Shown here piece by piece: positions 5,914 to 9,715 of a stretch of 9,715 bases of DNA. The notes under the pieces were generated by a model, which made no database searches, was not told the DNA's origin, and saw nothing but the letters and a program-made list of their open reading frames with translations. The position numbers and the translations under genes are program-made. Each line of letters begins with the position of its first letter. The first letter of the stretch is position 1. The DNA is taken from assembly GCA_026387995.1 (NCBI GenBank), contig JAPLKQ010000060.1, positions 849 through 10,563 of the forward strand. Reading direction: 5' to 3'. This DNA comes from Bacillota bacterium (GTDB taxonomy: Bacteria; Bacillota_I; Bacilli_A; RFN20; CAG-826).

Positions 5914-8900
5914 AGAACAAACCGAAGCCATTAACGCTTCAGGTAACAATTTTATCGTCAGCGCTGGCGCCGGAAGTGGCAAAACGGCAGTTTTGACCGA
6001 AAGAGTCTTTCAGCTACTTTTGAAGGGCACGAAACTCAATGAACTTCTCGTCTTGACGTTCACGAATGCGGCAGCCTTCGAAATGAAAAACAGAATCCGA
6101 AAAAGAGTCTCTGAGACACCGGCCCTTTCTTATCTTGCCAGTCAGATTGAAACGAGTGACATATCGACCTTTGATGCTTATGCTTTATCCCTTGTGAAGA
6201 GATATCATTTTTTGCTGAATATCAGCCGAGAGGTTTCGATCATCGATGAAAGCATTATCACGATTAAAAAGCGTCAAATAATTGAAGAAATATTTGCCGA
6301 AAGATATCAAAAAAAGGATTCTGCGTTTTTAAATGTCATTTCAAAGTATGTAATCCGCCAAGATGATGACATCAAAGAATATCTTTTAAGAATTGATTTA
6401 CTCGGTGACCTAAAAATTGATAAAAAGCTATTTTTTGAAACCTATCTCGATAGTCATTATCAAGAAAACAGAGTCTCTGAGAACATTAGCGAGTTTGTCG
6501 ATTATGTTAAACGGATTTGCGTTGAGATAGTCGAAAAAGCGCTTGGTTTTGAAGATCCTCTAATGTCCGCGCAGGTGAGCGATGCCTTCCTTCCTATCAT
6601 TAATGCCGTCGATTATTCAAGCTTCCATTCTGCTTTAATGAATTTCCAATTTCCAACTTCCAAAGGCCTTTCGGATGAAGATAAAATACTCCATGCAATG
6701 TTAAAAAAAGGCGTCGAAAAATTTTCGTTTTTTGCCGCCTTAGGCACGCAAGAACAAATTGTTTCGAGATTCATTGAAACGAAACCAATTGTATCGGTTT
6801 TGCTGGATATTTTGAAAGAAATGAATTCCAAACTTGATGACTTCAAACATGAACATGATGTCTTCACTTTTAATGATATCGCCAAGATGGCGCTTCAAAT
6901 CGTCTCGAAAACGATTGCTGGCCAAGAAATTAGAAATCATTTGAAATACATCATGATTGATGAATATCAGGATACGAGTGACATTCAAGAGGCTTTCATC
7001 TCCTATATCGCGAATGATAATGTATTTATGGTTGGAGATATCAAACAGTCCATTTACCGTTTTAGAAATGCCAATAGCCAGATTTTTTCTGACAAATACG
7101 AAGAATATAGCAAACACCATGGCGGCGAAAAAATCGATCTCAACAAAAACTTCCGTAGCCGATGTGAAATCATCGAGGACATCAATTTCTTGTTCTCGCA
7201 ATTAATGACTCGAAAAGTTGGTGGAGCCGATTATTCAACAAGCCATATTATTGAAGTTGGGAACCTTGATTTTTCTACTTCTGGAACCAACTCGAAAGAC
7301 AACCATATTGAATGTTTGCGCTATGTGATAGATGAAGGAAAAGATAAAACGGACATGGAAGTCGAATTGATAGCGGCGGACATCATTACAAAGATAAATG
7401 GTGAATATCCGGTTTTTGACAGCGATTCCAAAAAGTTAAAACCCGCATCTTTTCATGATTTTGCAATTCTCATCGATCGAAAAACTAAGTTTGATAATTA
7501 CATTAAAATATTTTCTCGTCTTGGAATTCCATTGAAAGTTGAAAAAGACGATGATCTCGCAAACTCCGATGTGTTGCTTGTATTTCAAAACCTTTTGCGA
7601 CTAATGCTTGCTGTCACAAATGGAACTTATGACAGCACATTTAATCATGCTTTCGTTAGTGTTGCCCGCAGTTTTTTATGCCGGCATTCGGATCAAAAAA
7701 TCTTTGATATCGTGACCACTGAAGATTATTTACAACAGCCCTTAATGGAGAAGATTATTAATCTTACCAATAAAATCAAGAATTACCCTTTAAGCGAAAT
7801 ATTGTCGGCTTTGGTCGACGAATTTCAAATATTCGAAAATCTGGTTCTTGTTGGGAATGTCATGGCCAATATTCACAAAATCGAAAACTTCATCGAAACA
7901 TCAAAAATGATGGAAACGATTGGCTATGGCTTAGAGAGTTACGTAAAGTATTTTGATGACTTGCAAGCATATCAAGTTCCGTTCAATTCTTCTATCAGCG
8001 AAGATCCGGGCGATTGCGTCCGATTGATGAGCATTCATAAATCAAAAGGCCTTGAATTTCGAATTATCTATTACCCGGGTTTGAGCAGCGAGTTCAACAA
8101 TCAGGACGTTCGTTCAAGTTTCTTGACGAGCAATGAGTATGGCATTATTTTACCGATTATTGATGATAGTGAAGCAAGTAACATTTATCACTACCTCGTA
8201 AAAGAGCGCGAACGCCAAGAAGAACTCAGTGAAAGAGTCCGTTTATTTTATGTCGCCTTGACGAGAGCGCAGGAAAAAATCATTGTCCTTCTTCCTGAAT
8301 TGGACAAAAACGAGATTATCTCCATGCAATATGCAAAAAGCTTCTATGACTTCCTCCATTTATACGCCTTTGAATCAAAGTTTGGCCGCCAAGTGAAGTA
8401 TCAACCAAATTCATTAATAAAAGTTGTCAAAGAACAAAAAGAAATCGAAGTAAAATTTTCAGAACTTCATATTCAATCGACCGTTATTCCGCATCAACGT
8501 GCGAGCAAAGAGTTGATAGCTGATTTTGATGAAGAAAAAATCCGTTTTGGATTACGTATTCACCGATTGCTTGAAATTGTTGATTTTTCTTCGAAGGACA
8601 CGACTTTTATTGAAGACCTGAGCGACCGCCATTTTATCGATAAAGCGCTGAGCTCACTATTGTTTTCAAAGGCAGGAGAAGCCAAAGTACTTAAGGAATA
8701 TCAATTTTATGATGCCGAACAAGATATTCATGGCATTATCGACTTACTATTGATATATTCGGACCATATTGATATCGTTGACTACAAACTAAAGAATATC
8801 CAAGATCCTAGTTATCTTCATCAAGTTGACGTTTACAAAAAATATATTGGTTCGCAAACGAAATTAAATATAAAATGTTATTTGTTATCCGTCTTAACAG

Positions 8901-8926
8901 GCGAGATAAAGCAAATATTGATTTAG
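5897..8926 (+). CDS. addA: AddA helicase-nuclease subunit (UvrD superfamily 1A)
   Basis: From the GTG start the protein has 1,009 residues, below the roughly 1,200 usual for AddA or RexA. All helicase motifs are present in order: Walker A GAGSGKT (24-30, K29), Ia LTFTNAAAFEMK (53-64), TFDAYA (91-96), Walker B DEYQD (355-359), III VGDIKQSIYRFR (379-390), LNKNFRSR (415-422), V MSIHKSKGLEF (711-721) and VI YVALTRAQ (785-792). The C-terminal PD-(D/E)XK nuclease shows GLRIHRLLE with H889, HGIIDL with D949, DYK with D962 and K964, and the HQVDVYKKY helix, so both the motor and the nuclease look active. Acting with AddB in the cytoplasm it unwinds and degrades DNA from double-strand ends, producing a 3' tail for RecA. 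The deletions relative to large AddA lie between motifs, suggesting shortened accessory helicase subdomains. The next gene starts 9 nt after the stop, which points to one operon. Confidence 0.95.
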   Translation: MAKWTREQTEAINASGNNFIVSAGAGSGKTAVLTERVFQLLLKGTKLNELLVLTFTNAAAFEMKNRIRKRVSETPALSYLASQIETSDISTFDAYALSLVKRYHFLLNISREVSIIDESIITIKKRQIIEEIFAERYQKKDSAFLNVISKYVIRQDDDIKEYLLRIDLLGDLKIDKKLFFETYLDSHYQENRVSENISEFVDYVKRICVEIVEKALGFEDPLMSAQVSDAFLPIINAVDYSSFHSALMNFQFPTSKGLSDEDKILHAMLKKGVEKFSFFAALGTQEQIVSRFIETKPIVSVLLDILKEMNSKLDDFKHEHDVFTFNDIAKMALQIVSKTIAGQEIRNHLKYIMIDEYQDTSDIQEAFISYIANDNVFMVGDIKQSIYRFRNANSQIFSDKYEEYSKHHGGEKIDLNKNFRSRCEIIEDINFLFSQLMTRKVGGADYSTSHIIEVGNLDFSTSGTNSKDNHIECLRYVIDEGKDKTDMEVELIAADIITKINGEYPVFDSDSKKLKPASFHDFAILIDRKTKFDNYIKIFSRLGIPLKVEKDDDLANSDVLLVFQNLLRLMLAVTNGTYDSTFNHAFVSVARSFLCRHSDQKIFDIVTTEDYLQQPLMEKIINLTNKIKNYPLSEILSALVDEFQIFENLVLVGNVMANIHKIENFIETSKMMETIGYGLESYVKYFDDLQAYQVPFNSSISEDPGDCVRLMSIHKSKGLEFRIIYYPGLSSEFNNQDVRSSFLTSNEYGIILPIIDDSEASNIYHYLVKERERQEELSERVRLFYVALTRAQEKIIVLLPELDKNEIISMQYAKSFYDFLHLYAFESKFGRQVKYQPNSLIKVVKEQKEIEVKFSELHIQSTVIPHQRASKELIADFDEEKIRFGLRIHRLLEIVDFSSKDTTFIEDLSDRHFIDKALSSLLFSKAGEAKVLKEYQFYDAEQDIHGIIDLLLIYSDHIDIVDYKLKNIQDPSYLHQVDVYKKYIGSQTKLNIKCYLLSVLTGEIKQILI

Positions 8927-8935
8927 AGGAAAACC

Positions 8936-9586
8936 GTGAATAAAAAACTGCAAAACTTCATGAATCTGTTCAGCGATGACGATAAGGTTGTCTATCAAGC
9001 AATTCTTGCCAAGAAAGATTGGCTGTTCGTTCCGTTGTTTTTACCTGGCAATACAATGGTTTATATGGATGAAAGAAATCTCCGCCATTACCGTTTACTT
9101 GAAGCAATTTATGATGATGTTCTTCCCTTTGACAAAATCCTTCTCGACACGAAAATTCCTGTTAAAAGTGACGTGAAATTGAAAGTCGAATCTGATCTCA
9201 AAGAATATCGTAAATTGGTTTTGATGGACGCTATTCCCAATGATAATACACCTTTTTTTGCCGAGTACGATTTCACCAAACTTAACGAAGAAACCTACCA
9301 TGCTTTAGTGGCTAATTTTTATCCTTGTTTATCCGTGCGAAGTTTATCAATAGATCTTTCTCTTCTTGAAACATCGCTGATTGAAAAATTGAAAAGCGTT
9401 ATGGTTGGTAAAAAAGGCGAGCATGTTCTCATCGTGGATCAGTCTGTTCTTTTGAACGACTCGTTGTATGCGCCGATGCTGCGTGCCATTCACGTTCGGC
9501 CTAATGCGGATCCTGTCTTACAAGAAGAATTACGCCTCTTGTGTAAGGAAAAAGGTATCATATATAAGGAGGTTCATTATGATTGA
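8936..9586 (+). CDS. Unrecognised 216-residue protein linked to addA
   Basis: I do not recognise this protein and assign no function. It starts at GTG 8936, chosen because AGAGGA (8925-8930) lies 5 nt upstream, overlapping the addA stop; the next in-frame ATG (8960) has no such site. No signal peptide, membrane segment, Walker motif or cysteine cluster is visible. The sequence is soluble and mixed: an acidic N-terminal helix (residues 1-26), a hydrophobic-aromatic patch (WLFVPLFLPG, about 29-38), charged segments in the middle, and a C-terminal alpha/beta-like part in which HVLIVDQSVLL (about 161-171) resembles a buried strand and the following ELRLLCKEKG (about 198-207) a helix. The alternating pattern of the last 60 residues could suit a Rossmann-like or SseB-like fold, but that is guesswork. 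Its position 9 nt after addA, and the 8-nt overlap with the next gene, argue for co-expression with the repair complex. Confidence 0.8.
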   Translation: MNKKLQNFMNLFSDDDKVVYQAILAKKDWLFVPLFLPGNTMVYMDERNLRHYRLLEAIYDDVLPFDKILLDTKIPVKSDVKLKVESDLKEYRKLVLMDAIPNDNTPFFAEYDFTKLNEETYHALVANFYPCLSVRSLSIDLSLLETSLIEKLKSVMVGKKGEHVLIVDQSVLLNDSLYAPMLRAIHVRPNADPVLQEELRLLCKEKGIIYKEVHYD

Positions 9587-9715
9587 AATCAAAACGATTA
9601 GTGAAGAGGATTTAAATAAGGCGTTAGATGCTATTCGCGTTCCGGCCTCCATACACCGTCATTTTATCTACGAAATCTACGAGCAAATCACGTCGGGCTT
9701 AAATGATTTTCGGCA
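9579..9715 (+). CDS. Unrecognised protein, N-terminal 45 residues only
   Basis: The gene begins at ATG 9579, 6 nt after a full AAGGAGG (9566-9572) located inside the preceding gene, and overlaps that gene by 8 nt. Only 45 codons lie in the window, with no stop. The visible part is helical and charged (MIEIKTISEEDLNKALDAI, then IHRHFIYEIYEQI), with no signal peptide or membrane segment. The ribosome site and overlap support translational coupling and membership of the addBA operon. There is too little sequence to name a family. Confidence 0.75.
   Translation, partial: MIEIKTISEEDLNKALDAIRVPASIHRHFIYEIYEQITSGLNDFR

Noticed and set aside
6105..6485. A 13-nt string (AGAGTCTCTGAGA) occurs twice in addA, near 6105 and near 6472.
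   Set aside because: Both copies encode an R-V-S-E tetrapeptide in the same frame of a normal helicase; no longer repeat or array surrounds them.
6740..7201. 153-codon minus-strand open frame opposite addA.
   Set aside because: It lies antisense to helicase motifs II-IV, which are plainly coding, and shows no start signal or family resemblance.

Overview
The window looks like chromosomal DNA of a low-GC Firmicute or Tenericutes-like bacterium (Bacilli in the broad sense, perhaps an uncultured erysipelotrich or acholeplasma relative). This rests on the strong AAGGAGG-type ribosome binding sites, TATAAT boxes, rho-independent terminators, compact gene packing and a shortened addB-addA pair. 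The standard genetic code is in use: TGA acts as a stop (for example at 9584-9586) and conserved tryptophans are TGG. The taxonomic placement is inference; no rRNA or marker gene is present.

Left part (1-1166, minus strand): a secreted endonuclease I-family nuclease that runs off the left edge, and a 98-residue envelope protein with two hydrophobic segments and no recognised family. A minus-strand terminator at 812-841 separates them, and the nuclease has its own extended -10 promoter. The first of these genes is open at the window edge, so it was read directly by translating the minus strand.

Middle part (1301-3464, plus strand): an AlkD-family DNA alkylation repair glycosylase whose stop codon overlaps the start of glycerol kinase (glpK). 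The pair ends at a clear terminator (3494-3521). The glycerol kinase has all catalytic motifs but appears to carry lysine where PTS-regulated Firmicute enzymes have the phosphorylated histidine.

Right part (3568-9715, plus strand): a four-gene operon, addB - addA - unknown - unknown (cut by the right edge), with overlaps of 17 and 8 nt and one 9-nt gap. AddA is a UvrD-type helicase with a C-terminal PD-(D/E)XK nuclease. AddB is a short helicase-like protein without a Walker A motif, with a PD-(D/E)XK nuclease and a four-cysteine iron-sulfur signature. Together they should form the end-resection enzyme for recombinational repair of double-strand breaks. Base composition drops visibly from the glpK region to the addBA region.

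No mobile element, CRISPR array, tRNA or rRNA was seen. I found no convincing new multi-gene system. The best candidate for something undescribed is the pair of unrecognised genes translationally linked to addA.
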